Assembly: GCA_023381895.1 (NCBI GenBank)
Contig: JAMCTA010000174.1
Coordinates: forward strand, 1-9,395
DNA: 9,395 nt
Source of the DNA: Chloroflexota bacterium
GTDB taxonomy: Bacteria > Chloroflexota > UBA4733
Direction: 5' to 3'
Part shown: positions 1-6,666 of the stretch, piece after piece
Numbering within the stretch: the stretch's first letter is position 1
Layout of the letters: each line of letters begins with the position of its first letter
Position numbers and translations under genes: made by a program
Notes under the pieces: generated by a model
Told to the model about the DNA's origin: nothing
Database searches by the model: none
The model's input: only the letters and a program-made list of their open reading frames with translations

Positions 1-874
1 TATCGAACATGTTCATCGCGTTGCTCGTCTGCATAACGGCGGGGGTCGGTGCAGATCGATCCTTGACGATCAGGTCCTGGAGAAGCTGCAAGGCTTCCAC
101 CGCCGGCGCTTGATTGAGTAAGCATTGTGTGTAGTCGTGGCTGAACACTTCGCCACCGTTGCTCCAGACGTACGTCATCCACTCGCGAGCGTTGGCAGGA
201 TTCACAATGTAGCCAAAGGTCTTATTCGGTTCGCTGCCGCTGGTGAGCTGATGAGCCCTGTTCCTGAGGGCACTGAACGTCCAGGTGGTGTCTTTCCAGT
301 TCGCTGGCACGTCGGGGAGCTGGGCTTTACGGAAGAGATCGACGTTGTAAAAGACGGCCTCCATGCCGAAGCCGCGGGGAAGCCCGTAGGTCTTCCCGCC
401 GCTTTGGTACTGCTTCAAGGCAGCGGGAATGAAGTCTTGCACATCGTAGTGGGAGCGTGCCACGTACTGGTCGACCGGCTGGAGCAACTGCTTGGCTACC
501 AGCGTAGGTAGGTCGGTAGGGCTGATAAAGAAGATGTCAGGAGCATCGTTTCCAGCGATCATCGTGAGCAGCTTGTCCATATAGTTGCCAGGAGTCAGGA
601 TGAAGGTACAGGAGGCTCCTGGATGTTCTTTGTCGAAATCGATACAAAACTGCTTACGCTCGACAACGGCCTGTGGCGAGCCCCACGCCATGAATGAGAC
701 CTTACCCGTCAGCTTCGCCGTACCTACCGCAATGGTGCTCGTACTGGAGCCGGCCGCTCCAGGTAGTGCTGTTGTACGCGGAGCGGATCCGGTGCCGGCG
801 CAAGCGGTAAGAGCAGTGGCGGCTAACCCGCCCGTGGCGGTGCGGAGGAGCCCTCGTCGTGTCATTGTGAGCAT
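1..874 (-). CDS. ABC transporter extracellular solute-binding protein, family 1 (partial, C-terminus off the left edge)
   Basis: This is a membrane-anchored binding lipoprotein expected to capture a sugar-like solute for an ABC importer. About 291 codons are visible without a stop; family members are usually about 420-450 residues, so roughly the last third is missing. The ATG at 874 is chosen because AAGGAG (881-886) lies 6 nt upstream; the next ATG (865) is too far from it. The N-terminus has a Tat-like TRRGLLR (residues 5-11), a short hydrophobic stretch and a lipobox LTAC with the lipid-bearing Cys at 25, followed by a Thr/Ser/Ala-rich linker. The body carries PDIFF (112-116) and YNVDLFRK (176-183), typical of family 1 binding proteins and shared with the adjacent paralogue at 965-2458. 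The 90-bp gap to that gene holds no evident terminator, so the two are probably co-transcribed. The ligand cannot be read from the sequence; sulfatase neighbours hint at a sulfated or related organic compound (inference). Confidence 0.9.
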   Translation of the reverse strand, partial: MLTMTRRGLLRTATGGLAATALTACAGTGSAPRTTALPGAAGSSTSTIAVGTAKLTGKVSFMAWGSPQAVVERKQFCIDFDKEHPGASCTFILTPGNYMDKLLTMIAGNDAPDIFFISPTDLPTLVAKQLLQPVDQYVARSHYDVQDFIPAALKQYQSGGKTYGLPRGFGMEAVFYNVDLFRKAQLPDVPANWKDTTWTFSALRNRAHQLTSGSEPNKTFGYIVNPANAREWMTYVWSNGGEVFSHDYTQCLLNQAPAVEALQLLQDLIVKDRSAPTPAVMQTSNAMNMFD

Positions 875-964
875 GGTTTGCTCCTTACATCTGGGAAGAC
901 TGCACGTTGTCAGTTGTGCGATGGTAACAGTCCTGTCTCAGCCCAACACTCGTGCCACCCCTCC

Positions 965-2458
965 TCATTGTTTTGCTTGTGCGAGGATGGGCTGTCCAGC
1001 TTGATCGATGATGTCTGCCACCTGAAGTGCCGCCGCCTTGCCGTTCCAGAGGTCGGAGAGGTTCGGTTGCACCACGCGCGAATTGAGCTGTGTGTACGCG
1101 GACGTCGGAGGGATAGGCTTGGAGTGCAGTAGGGCATCTAGGATGACGCGCTTGTGTGGCGGCGAGCCAGGCGCGTCAAGCCAAGACTTGGACTGGGCCA
1201 CAGACTGCAGCATGGGGATGGCCAGCTCGTGCTTGACATAGGCTGCCTGACCGGCTGGGCTGGTGATGTACTTGAGCAGATCCCAGCCAAGGGCATGCTG
1301 CTTGCCGGACTTGGTCACACCGAAGTCCGCACCACCGAAGAAGTTCCACATGCCGGCCGGGCCTGATGGTAAGGGGGCGCAGTCCCAGTGGAAGGAGGTA
1401 ATCGACTGCTGCATACCTTGAATGTCGAGCTGTGCCACGTACATTCCGACGCGGCCGGTATAGAACATCCGGCCGCCGTTGGTTCCCACTAAGTCTATCG
1501 GTCGCGGCGCTACATCATACTTGGTGTAGAGATCGGCCAGCCATTGGAGGGCCGTGAGAGCCTGGGGGTTGTCAAAAGTCAGCTTCGTCGGACGTGCCTC
1601 ATTGTTGAAGAGCGATCCGCCAGCCATCCAGACCCAGGGCAGCAGGTAGTTGATCGGCCCCAGCAGCAGAAAGATGCCGTACTGCTTGGTCGGACCGTGG
1701 CCCGATGTGAGCTTCTGTGCCGCTTCCAGCGCAGTCTGCCAGGTCCACTGCTGGCGAGCTGCCAAGGCGTTAGGATCTTCAAGACCAGACTTGCGGAAGA
1801 GATCGACGTTGTACCAGAGGATGAGATTGTTGACCATGTCAGGCAAGTTGAGTAGCTGTCCGTTCCACGTGTACTGCTCGCGGAGGTGCGGCCAGTAGTC
1901 GGAAAAGCTATAGTGATCCCGCGACACGTAGGCATCCAGTGGCTCATACACGCCAAGTCCTGCGAAGGAATAGAAGTCGCTAGGATCGGCCCGAAAGATA
2001 TCAGGAGGTACTCCTCCGGCGATCATCGTCTCGACTTGCTGCTGCCAGCTGGCCGTCACGAAGTTGAGGTGAAGCGCCACCTCCGGGTGCTCTTTGAGAA
2101 AGCCCTGGGCGATCTCGTGCATAACGGTATTGTACGTAAGCGCACCGTAGTAGTTGATGACGAGGGGCACTTGCTTCCCGCTAGCGTGCCCTTGGAGCAC
2201 TGTTTGCTGGGTGCTACCGGCCGGCCGGGCCGTAGTCGATGTAGAGGCACTACCCTGAGTCGTATGTGTCGCAGTAGGCGCTGCGCTGGTGCTCTGGGCT
2301 ACACCAGTGCCTGCCGTGCGGCCGCAGGCGGCAAGACTCAGACCACCGAGTACGGTGGTGCTCACCGCCGTCGCCAATAGAGACCGTCGGGGCATCACGG
2401 GATGGCGCCGCGATGACCCACTTGGGATGGTCCATCTCGACCAGAGCGGTTGTTGCAT
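965..2458 (-). CDS. ABC transporter extracellular solute-binding protein, family 1 (Tat/lipoprotein)
   Basis: This is a complete 497-residue binding lipoprotein of an ABC importer, acting on the outer face of the cytoplasmic membrane. The ATG at 2458 is favoured because GGAGGG precedes it by 9 nt. A second ATG at 2395 (Met22) would give a more usual Tat leader (PRRSLLATA) but has no Shine-Dalgarno sequence. The hydrophobic segment ends in lipobox LAAC with Cys45, followed by a Ser/Thr/Ala-rich linker to about residue 85. The ligand-binding body has PPDIF (151-155) and YNVDLFRK (216-223) in the same order as in the adjacent paralogue, so the two genes look like an old tandem duplication. The gene lies 93 bp downstream of the Cys-type sulfatase on the same strand and probably shares its transcript. 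No permease or ATPase gene is in the window; these may follow past the left edge. The substrate is unknown. Confidence 0.94.
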   Translation of the reverse strand: MQQPLWSRWTIPSGSSRRHPVMPRRSLLATAVSTTVLGGLSLAACGRTAGTGVAQSTSAAPTATHTTQGSASTSTTARPAGSTQQTVLQGHASGKQVPLVINYYGALTYNTVMHEIAQGFLKEHPEVALHLNFVTASWQQQVETMIAGGVPPDIFRADPSDFYSFAGLGVYEPLDAYVSRDHYSFSDYWPHLREQYTWNGQLLNLPDMVNNLILWYNVDLFRKSGLEDPNALAARQQWTWQTALEAAQKLTSGHGPTKQYGIFLLLGPINYLLPWVWMAGGSLFNNEARPTKLTFDNPQALTALQWLADLYTKYDVAPRPIDLVGTNGGRMFYTGRVGMYVAQLDIQGMQQSITSFHWDCAPLPSGPAGMWNFFGGADFGVTKSGKQHALGWDLLKYITSPAGQAAYVKHELAIPMLQSVAQSKSWLDAPGSPPHKRVILDALLHSKPIPPTSAYTQLNSRVVQPNLSDLWNGKAAALQVADIIDQAGQPILAQAKQ

Positions 2459-2551
2459 GCGTCTCTTCCCTCCGCAATGATGCGCCGAGCACAGGTTCCG
2501 CGGTCTCCACAGCAGCTGCTCTGCTGCGTATGCGGCACGCCATCACGATTG

Positions 2552-4027
2552 TCATTGAGTAGTCGTGAGTGCTGCCTGCCGTACTGGATTGTGTGACCAG
2601 CGCTGCCACGGTACGACGATCGGCCATGGCTCGCCAATATCAGCCGGAGTGCGGGCAAGGAATGGCCGTACCTCGCCTTCGATCAGCGCCTGGACGATAT
2701 CTCTGCCTTCTAGTCTGCCGGCCAGATTCTCCAGCTCGTTGGGGTCGATCGCCAGATCCCAGAGTGCGATCGGCGCCAGGGTCGCTGTCTCCAGCACTAG
2801 CTTGTGGCGCTGGGTACGCACCATGAGCCGGTGATCGATTTCGCTGATGACGGCGGGGCGGTGGTGCTGCGGGTTTGCGCCCACCTCGAGTAAGGGAAGC
2901 AAGCTTCTTCCCTGCCCACCATCCAGGCTTGCTCCAGCTAGATCAAGGAGTGTGGCCGGCACGTCCAAGAGCTCGACCAGTGCGCTACTCACAACACCGC
3001 GAGGCGCCTCTCTCAGCCGGTCCGGCGGGCGTATGAGCAACGGAACGGTCACCGCCCCCTCGTAGAACTGCCCCTTCCAGAGCAGGCCATGATCGCCGAG
3101 TAGCTCGCCGTGGTCTGATGTGTAGATGACCCAGGTATTCTGCAACCAGTCACGCTGTGCCAGCACGTCGAGGATCCGTCCTATGCGGTCATCTATGAGG
3201 CTGATGTTCCCATAGTACTGGGCGCGCATCTCCTGGACCACCCGGCGGTTCGCACTGCTGAGTCCGAAGCGCGATAGCTGGCGTGCAGCTACTGGATCGG
3301 TGGCCGGTTCCGTGATACCGGGGCGCATGTCTTCAGGGCGGTACATAGAGGCGTACGGCTCCGGCGGATCGAAGGGGTTGTGTGGCCCTGGTGGACCGAC
3401 CCAGAGGAAGAACGGGCGATCATCGTGTCTGGCAAGCCAGGCCGCTGCCTGGTCGCCGATCCAAGCGTCGATGTGCGCTTCCTCAGGCAAGATCGATGGC
3501 CCGTGCTCGGCCGTGGGTCCGGCCGCCACGCGGCGGCGCAGGTCCGCGTAGAAAGGGTAGAGGAGATCACGGCTACGCAAGTATTCGCTGTACTCGCTGG
3601 CGCGTAGATTAGCCATGCTCATCTTCCCCGTGGTTTCGTGAGCATTCACGAACCCCAGCTGCCATAAGAGCGGGTGGCTCACTAACATGTCCAGATCGTG
3701 GCGCCAGGTGAAATGCAGCTTGCCGATGATCGCCGTATATAGGCCAGCCTCGCGCAGCGAGCGCACGAAGCACGGGCTATCCGGCCAGACGGTCGCGCCG
3801 TTACCGAGGACGCCGTGTTGATGAGGGTACCGGCCAGTGAAGAGTGAGGTACGCGATGGCATGCAGACGGGGCTCTGGCAGTACGTGCTTGCAAAGCGGA
3901 TTCCTTCGGCCGCGAGCCGGTCGAGGTTCGGTGTGGCAAGTGCCGGTTCGTCAGCCGCCCCCAGGGCGTCGGCCCGATGCTGATCTGTCAGGATGAGTAC
4001 CACGTTGTCGCGGATGCTGCTTGGCAT
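2552..4027 (-). CDS. Sulfatase of the alkaline phosphatase superfamily (formylglycine-dependent, Cys type)
   Basis: This is a 491-residue hydrolase expected to remove sulfate from an organic sulfate ester. The frame stays open to 4105, but the ATG at 4027 is chosen because it places the first beta strand (NVVLILTDQHR) at the N-terminus, as in the family; the ribosome-binding site is weak (AAAGG, about 4 nt upstream). Visible family signatures are Asp15 in LILTDQ (metal), CMPSR with Cys55 as the residue converted to formylglycine and Arg59, GKLH with Lys103 and His105, PHNPFDPP with His216, and SDHGELLGDHG from 304 with Asp305, His306 and later Lys318. No signal peptide is seen, so it is probably cytoplasmic. 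Activity needs a formylglycine-generating enzyme, which is not encoded here. The two binding-protein genes follow it, suggesting import followed by desulfation. The fold is similar to choline-sulfatase-like and arylsulfatase-like enzymes, but the exact substrate cannot be assigned. Confidence 0.93.
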   Translation of the reverse strand: MPSSIRDNVVLILTDQHRADALGAADEPALATPNLDRLAAEGIRFASTYCQSPVCMPSRTSLFTGRYPHQHGVLGNGATVWPDSPCFVRSLREAGLYTAIIGKLHFTWRHDLDMLVSHPLLWQLGFVNAHETTGKMSMANLRASEYSEYLRSRDLLYPFYADLRRRVAAGPTAEHGPSILPEEAHIDAWIGDQAAAWLARHDDRPFFLWVGPPGPHNPFDPPEPYASMYRPEDMRPGITEPATDPVAARQLSRFGLSSANRRVVQEMRAQYYGNISLIDDRIGRILDVLAQRDWLQNTWVIYTSDHGELLGDHGLLWKGQFYEGAVTVPLLIRPPDRLREAPRGVVSSALVELLDVPATLLDLAGASLDGGQGRSLLPLLEVGANPQHHRPAVISEIDHRLMVRTQRHKLVLETATLAPIALWDLAIDPNELENLAGRLEGRDIVQALIEGEVRPFLARTPADIGEPWPIVVPWQRWSHNPVRQAALTTTQ

Positions 4028-4076
4028 ACTGCCTTTTCTAGGCTTCTCGGGACGGCAGCGGACATGAGGCGATGGT

Positions 4077-4105
4077 AGTGTACAGCGCAAGCGCTTGCAG
4101 CGCAA
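4077..4105 (-). promoter_or_regulatory. Candidate promoter of the sulfatase/solute-binding-protein operon
   Basis: Read on the minus strand, a -10-like TACACT (4077-4082, four of six to consensus) and a weak -35-like TTGCGC (4100-4105, three of six) are separated by exactly 17 nt. The predicted start of transcription is about 45 nt before the ATG at 4027. The hexamers are poor, but the spacer contains a LacI-type palindrome, which strengthens the case for a regulated promoter. This is a prediction from position and spacing only. Confidence 0.4.
4087..4098. promoter_or_regulatory. LacI/GalR-family operator-like palindrome
   Basis: GCAAGCGCTTGC is a perfect 12-bp palindrome with the central CG. 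It matches all eight fixed positions of the LacI-family pattern GNAANCGNTTNC. It lies between the candidate -35 and -10 elements upstream of the Cys-type sulfatase, where a bound repressor would block transcription. The regulator gene is not in the window. The family assignment rests on the pattern alone. Confidence 0.6.
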
Positions 4106-4115
4106 CCGTACTTGC

Positions 4116-4125
4116 GAATCGTTTC
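4116..4125. promoter_or_regulatory. Possible secondary LacI-family operator
   Basis: GAATCGTTTC is a 10-bp near-palindrome of the form GAANCGNTTC, again with a central CG. Its centre is 28 bp upstream of the centre of the stronger site at 4087-4098. It lacks the outer bases of the LacI-family pattern, so it would be a weak or auxiliary site at best. Confidence 0.25.
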
Positions 4126-4160
4126 ACCTGTCAGACGAACCAGTAGGCTCGATACACGAT

Positions 4161-4185
4161 CGCCAAGCACCGAAGCTCCTTGGCG
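4161..4185 (-). terminator. UUCG-capped hairpin after the Thr-type sulfatase-like gene
   Basis: On the minus strand CGCCAAG and CTTGGCG form a perfect 7-bp stem. The 11-nt interior can fold further into a short helix closed by a C(UUCG)G tetraloop, a very stable RNA cap. It lies 48 bp past the stop of the gene at 4233-5624 and upstream of the next promoter, so it may end that transcript or protect its 3' end. No U-run follows, so classical intrinsic termination is uncertain. It overlaps a second GC stem at 4183-4201. Confidence 0.4.
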
Positions 4186-4201
4186 CCCCGCCCCCGGGCG
4201 C
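4183..4201 (-). repeat. GC-rich inverted repeat overlapping the UUCG hairpin
   Basis: GCGCCC (4183-4188) and GGGCGC (4196-4201) form a 6-bp stem with a 7-nt loop. Three bases (4183-4185) are shared with the stem of the hairpin at 4161-4185, so in RNA the two structures cannot both form completely. Confidence 0.35.
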
Positions 4202-4232
4202 TTTCCCTGACGTCCACCGTCGGGTCACACGA

Positions 4233-5624
4233 TCAGTTTCGATTGCGCAACTTGGCGACGAAGCGTCGCAACTCTAGTTCCAGATCGCGTGCGACCGCCG
4301 GATGGCTGGCCAGAACGTTATGCTGCTGGGTGAGGTCGTTGCGGCGATCGTAGAGCTCCGGAGCGCGCTGCTGCTCATCGAGCGTGTGCAGGTAGGCCCA
4401 GTCGTGCGTGTAGAGCGCCCATTGCTGGTTGTGAATCCCTACCAGCGCAAAGTCGCGTATCTGCGTGGTCTCGCCGTGGAGTAGGGGTAGCAGGCTCTTG
4501 CCTGTCAGCTCGACAAGATGCCGTTGCCGCACGACGTCTTGAGGAAAGAGAAGTGGACCACGCTGCGGCGCAACGTAGGGTAGGGTGAGCGGCGTTTCGA
4601 TGTTGAGCGCATCCAGTATCGTGGGGAGGAGGTCGGTTGGCTGGACGAGCGCGTCGACCGTAGCACCTGAGCCTTCACCACCCGGTAAACGCACGACCCA
4701 AGGGATGTGAACCAATTCCTCGTAGAGCCACGGGCGTGCTTTGCGAATGATGCCGTGCTCTCCAAAGGGTTCACCGTGATCGGAGACCCACATGACCAGG
4801 CTCTGCTCATAGAGCCCGAGGCGGCGAATCTCGTCCAGCAACTGCCCGACACAGGCGTCTACGAAGCTTACTTCGCCGGCGTAGTTCGCCTTGACGTGCT
4901 GCACCTCCTCTGGCGTAAGGTAGCCGGCGACGTCACCGGGCACAGGATCCCAGATGTCGATTCCTCGGTAGGCGGGATCGTGATAGAGCGCGGCGTAAGC
5001 AGGCGGTGGATCCCAGGGCTCGTGGGGATCGAAGTAGTCCACCCAAAGGAATAGATGATCTTTCTGCTGCAACACCGCCTTCTGCAGCCATTCGACAGCA
5101 GCACGAGTGACGCGACTGGCACTGTAGCCGGCTTCCGACTTACGGCCCCCTACATTGCGGAGGTACTGCTCGAAGCGCGGCTGCCAGGTGGCGTCACTCG
5201 CATCCCCGCGCAGCTTGTGGTGCGCCCTCAAATCAACGGTCAGATTGCGATCCACGATCCAGGGGTCGTACTCCTGGCCGCGGATGAAGCACACCTCATC
5301 GAAACCGCGACCAAAGTTGAAAACGGGCTTATGCAGATGGTAGGTATCCGTGATTAGAGCTGACGTGTACCCCCGATCCCAGAGGATTTCAGGGAGGACG
5401 TAATCAGTGAACTCCAGTGGCTGCCAGCCGCGAAAAGGTGACTGGTAGCGACCGGTCCACCAGACCGTCCGGGTAGGGACCGTGGGGAGGTTCTCGCTAT
5501 ACGCGTGGCGGAAGAGAGTACCCTCCTGGGCGAACCGGTCAAAGTTGGGCGTGCGCACCGCGCCTCCATAGGCACCGAGGTGATCCACCCGCAAGCTGTC
5601 CGTGCTCACGACGATAATGTTCAG
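4233..5624 (-). CDS. Sulfatase-like hydrolase of the alkaline phosphatase superfamily, Thr at the nucleophile position
   Basis: This is a hydrolase of the sulfatase fold, about 464 residues. I place the start at a CTG (5624) because it gives MNIIVVSTDSLR, restoring the first beta strand that leads into metal-binding Asp9, and because GGAGGGAG lies 7 nt upstream. The first GTG (5609) would cut this strand off; an ATT at 5618 is another possibility. At the position of the catalytic C/S-x-P-S-R the protein has TVPTR (Thr48, Arg52), so no formylglycine can be made by the known enzymes. The rest of the active site looks intact: DPHEPWDPP with His201, and SDHGEPFGEHG with Asp282 and His283, then Lys295. 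It may act as a phospho- or phosphonate-ester hydrolase using Thr as nucleophile, as in related superfamily branches (inference). There is no signal peptide, so it is probably cytoplasmic. It precedes the Cys-type sulfatase gene on the same strand. Confidence 0.88.
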   Translation of the reverse strand: MNIIVVSTDSLRVDHLGAYGGAVRTPNFDRFAQEGTLFRHAYSENLPTVPTRTVWWTGRYQSPFRGWQPLEFTDYVLPEILWDRGYTSALITDTYHLHKPVFNFGRGFDEVCFIRGQEYDPWIVDRNLTVDLRAHHKLRGDASDATWQPRFEQYLRNVGGRKSEAGYSASRVTRAAVEWLQKAVLQQKDHLFLWVDYFDPHEPWDPPPAYAALYHDPAYRGIDIWDPVPGDVAGYLTPEEVQHVKANYAGEVSFVDACVGQLLDEIRRLGLYEQSLVMWVSDHGEPFGEHGIIRKARPWLYEELVHIPWVVRLPGGEGSGATVDALVQPTDLLPTILDALNIETPLTLPYVAPQRGPLLFPQDVVRQRHLVELTGKSLLPLLHGETTQIRDFALVGIHNQQWALYTHDWAYLHTLDEQQRAPELYDRRNDLTQQHNVLASHPAVARDLELELRRFVAKLRNRN

Positions 5625-5648
5625 ATGCTTTCTCCCTCCAACATCGCC

Positions 5649-5654
5649 ATTGTA
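5649..5654 (-). promoter_or_regulatory. Candidate -10 element upstream of the Thr-type sulfatase-like gene
   Basis: TACAAT on the minus strand matches five of six -10 consensus bases and lies 24 nt before the proposed CTG start, with the strong Shine-Dalgarno sequence in between. No convincing -35 hexamer sits at 16-18 nt, so it would need an activator or another sigma factor. Confidence 0.3.
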
Positions 5655-5750
5655 TGCTGCTCCTCACGGCAGGCTACTGTGCATCTGCGAGACCGTGGCG
5701 TCCGTGGTGATCGCCGGCAGTGGGGTGGCAAGGCACCCGGAGCTGCGTAT

Positions 5751-5762
5751 GCAAGCGGTCTC
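5751..5762. promoter_or_regulatory. Possible LacI-family operator upstream of the Thr-type sulfatase-like gene
   Basis: GCAAGCGGTCTC keeps seven of the eight fixed positions of GNAANCGNTTNC, and its first seven bases are identical to those of the perfect palindrome at 4087-4098. It lies about 100 bp upstream of the candidate -10 at 5649-5654, which is far for direct repression but could support looping. Confidence 0.25.
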
Positions 5763-5830
5763 GTCCCATAGCGCCCAACTAAATCCTTCCACGGGGCCTG
5801 TTGCGAAAGGCGAGGCCCTCACCTCCTGCC

Positions 5831-5859
5831 CCTCCCCCTCTAAGCTGTCTGGGGGGAGG
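5831..5859 (-). terminator. GC-rich hairpin downstream of vapC
   Basis: CCTCCCCC (5831-5838) and GGGGGAGG (5852-5859) form an 8-bp stem with a 13-nt loop. It starts 11 bp past the vapC stop and is the only strong structure before the next gene on the strand. There is no U-run. The pyrimidine-rich arm and its surroundings resemble dispersed intergenic repeats seen in some Chloroflexota genomes, from memory only, so it could instead be a copy of such a repeat. Confidence 0.4.
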
Positions 5860-5869
5860 AGGGCGTTCC

Positions 5870-6292
5870 TCACGATTCCGGCTCCCGCCTGGTGATCCCA
5901 GGGAGGGTATCAAAGTCGATATCATAGCTGTACAGCTCTGGTTCTTGCCGCTTCTCAAGAAGGGCAGCGTGGTAGCAATCGATGTAGTCAATCGGAACGG
6001 TCGTGTACAGCTCAAAGACGCGGTCGTAGGGCTTTTTGTAGGCGGCCTTGAGGTTGCGCAGGTGAGTCAGCGGCAGAAGCAGGTCGCGGATTTTTTCTCG
6101 GCTGGGATGATAGGTTTTCTTGTTGGAGAGGACAAACACTACCTCTGCTATCACCAAGTCGGTTGTCCAGCCGGATTGCTTCCCCTCCTCGATTGCGGCG
6201 ATCAGGCGAAAACAGGCCGCAGACTTGCTGGGATCATCGTTTAAGAGATGCCGGAGGAAGATGTTCGTGTCCAGGAACACGGGATCACTCAT
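5870..6292 (-). CDS. vapC: VapC-type PIN-domain ribonuclease toxin
   Basis: This 140-residue protein is a single PIN domain, the usual length for VapC toxins, which are Mg-dependent endoribonucleases that cut tRNA, rRNA or mRNA when not bound by their antitoxin. The acidic active-site residues are visible in order: Asp8 in FLDTNIFLR, Glu50 in VIAEVV, Asp105 in DYIDCYHA, and Asp124 in YSYDIDFDTLPG. The ATG at 6292 overlaps the last 8 bp of the antitoxin gene, a typical sign of translational coupling. All key residues are present, so it should be active. The RNA target cannot be predicted. A GC-rich hairpin follows the stop. Confidence 0.92.
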   Translation of the reverse strand: MSDPVFLDTNIFLRHLLNDDPSKSAACFRLIAAIEEGKQSGWTTDLVIAEVVFVLSNKKTYHPSREKIRDLLLPLTHLRNLKAAYKKPYDRVFELYTTVPIDYIDCYHAALLEKRQEPELYSYDIDFDTLPGITRREPES

Positions 6293-6578
6293 GCTGCGAT
6301 GGGGATGCGGAGCGACCCTCGGCTAGCACCTCCTCGGCAACGCCTTCCTCAAAGATGCGGCGTAATTCTTGGAAGTCTTCGGGACGTTTGCGTGGAGCGA
6401 CAGCTCCAAAGGTCATCGCGGCGACGGAGCGAGCAGGGCGAAGGGTGGCGTGGAGCTTGCCGGATTCAGCAAGGGAGAGGGCGACTTTGTCACCTTCCTT
6501 GAGCCCCAGCGCTTGACGGATCTCCGCGGGGACGGTGATCTGCCCCTTGCGAGTCACCACGGTGAAGAATTCTTTCAT
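6285..6578 (-). CDS. vapB: VapB-type antitoxin with AbrB/SpoVT domain
   Basis: This 97-residue protein is the antitoxin partner of the PIN toxin. Residues 5-45 form the swapped-hairpin AbrB/MazE/SpoVT DNA-binding fold, with TVVTRKGQITVPAEIR followed by LGLKEGDKVAL. The C-terminal half, rich in Glu and Arg (about 62-90), is the expected toxin-binding arm. Such antitoxins inhibit the toxin and, as a complex, repress their own promoter by binding inverted repeats. A nest of such repeats lies 20-65 bp upstream of the ATG. The ribosome-binding site before the ATG is weak. The family could also be called MazE-like, but the PIN partner makes VapB the better name. Confidence 0.92.
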   Translation of the reverse strand: MKEFFTVVTRKGQITVPAEIRQALGLKEGDKVALSLAESGKLHATLRPARSVAAMTFGAVAPRKRPEDFQELRRIFEEGVAEEVLAEGRSASPSQHE

Positions 6579-6597
6579 GAAAGCATCTCTGGAATGG

Positions 6598-6643
6598 GTA
6601 GTGCATACTATGATACGTACTACGTATATATCATAGGTACTAC
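6598..6643. promoter_or_regulatory. Nested inverted repeats, probable VapBC operator
   Basis: Three sets of arms lie on nearly the same centre. ATACGTA (6613-6619) and TACGTAT (6621-6627) form a palindrome around one base. CTATGATA (6608-6615) and TATCATAG (6629-6636) form the middle pair. GTAGT (6598-6602) and ACTAC (6639-6643) form the outer pair. The stretch is AT-rich in a GC-rich context and lies just upstream of vapB. A possible vapB -10 (TATGAT, minus strand, 6630-6635) lies inside it. Binding by VapB or the VapBC complex is inferred from the family. Confidence 0.6.
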
Positions 6644-6657
6644 TCTCTACGACAAAA

Positions 6658-6666
6658 TGCTAGAAT
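6658..6666 (+). promoter_or_regulatory. Extended -10 promoter of the surface-protein gene
   Basis: TGCTAGAAT fits the extended -10 pattern TGnTATAAT with one mismatch in the hexamer. It would give a leader of about 50 nt before the ATG at 6722. No good -35 is seen; that zone is occupied by the outer arm of the inverted repeats at 6598-6643, so VapBC binding might also affect this promoter. Confidence 0.4.

Noticed and set aside
125..511. Plus-strand open frame of 128 codons
   Set aside because: It is antisense to the partial binding-protein gene, whose minus-strand frame carries the lipobox and family motifs.
2510..2526. Hairpin with CAGCAG/CTGCTG arms between the Cys-type sulfatase and the first binding protein
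   Set aside because: The stem is only 6 bp with a 5-nt loop and no U-run, and the region is too short to argue for a terminator. It could be mild processing or chance.
5805..5869. Possible CRISPR or insertion-sequence remnant in the pyrimidine-rich stretch after vapC
   Set aside because: Only one inverted repeat is present, with no spacer array, transposase fragment or target-site duplication.
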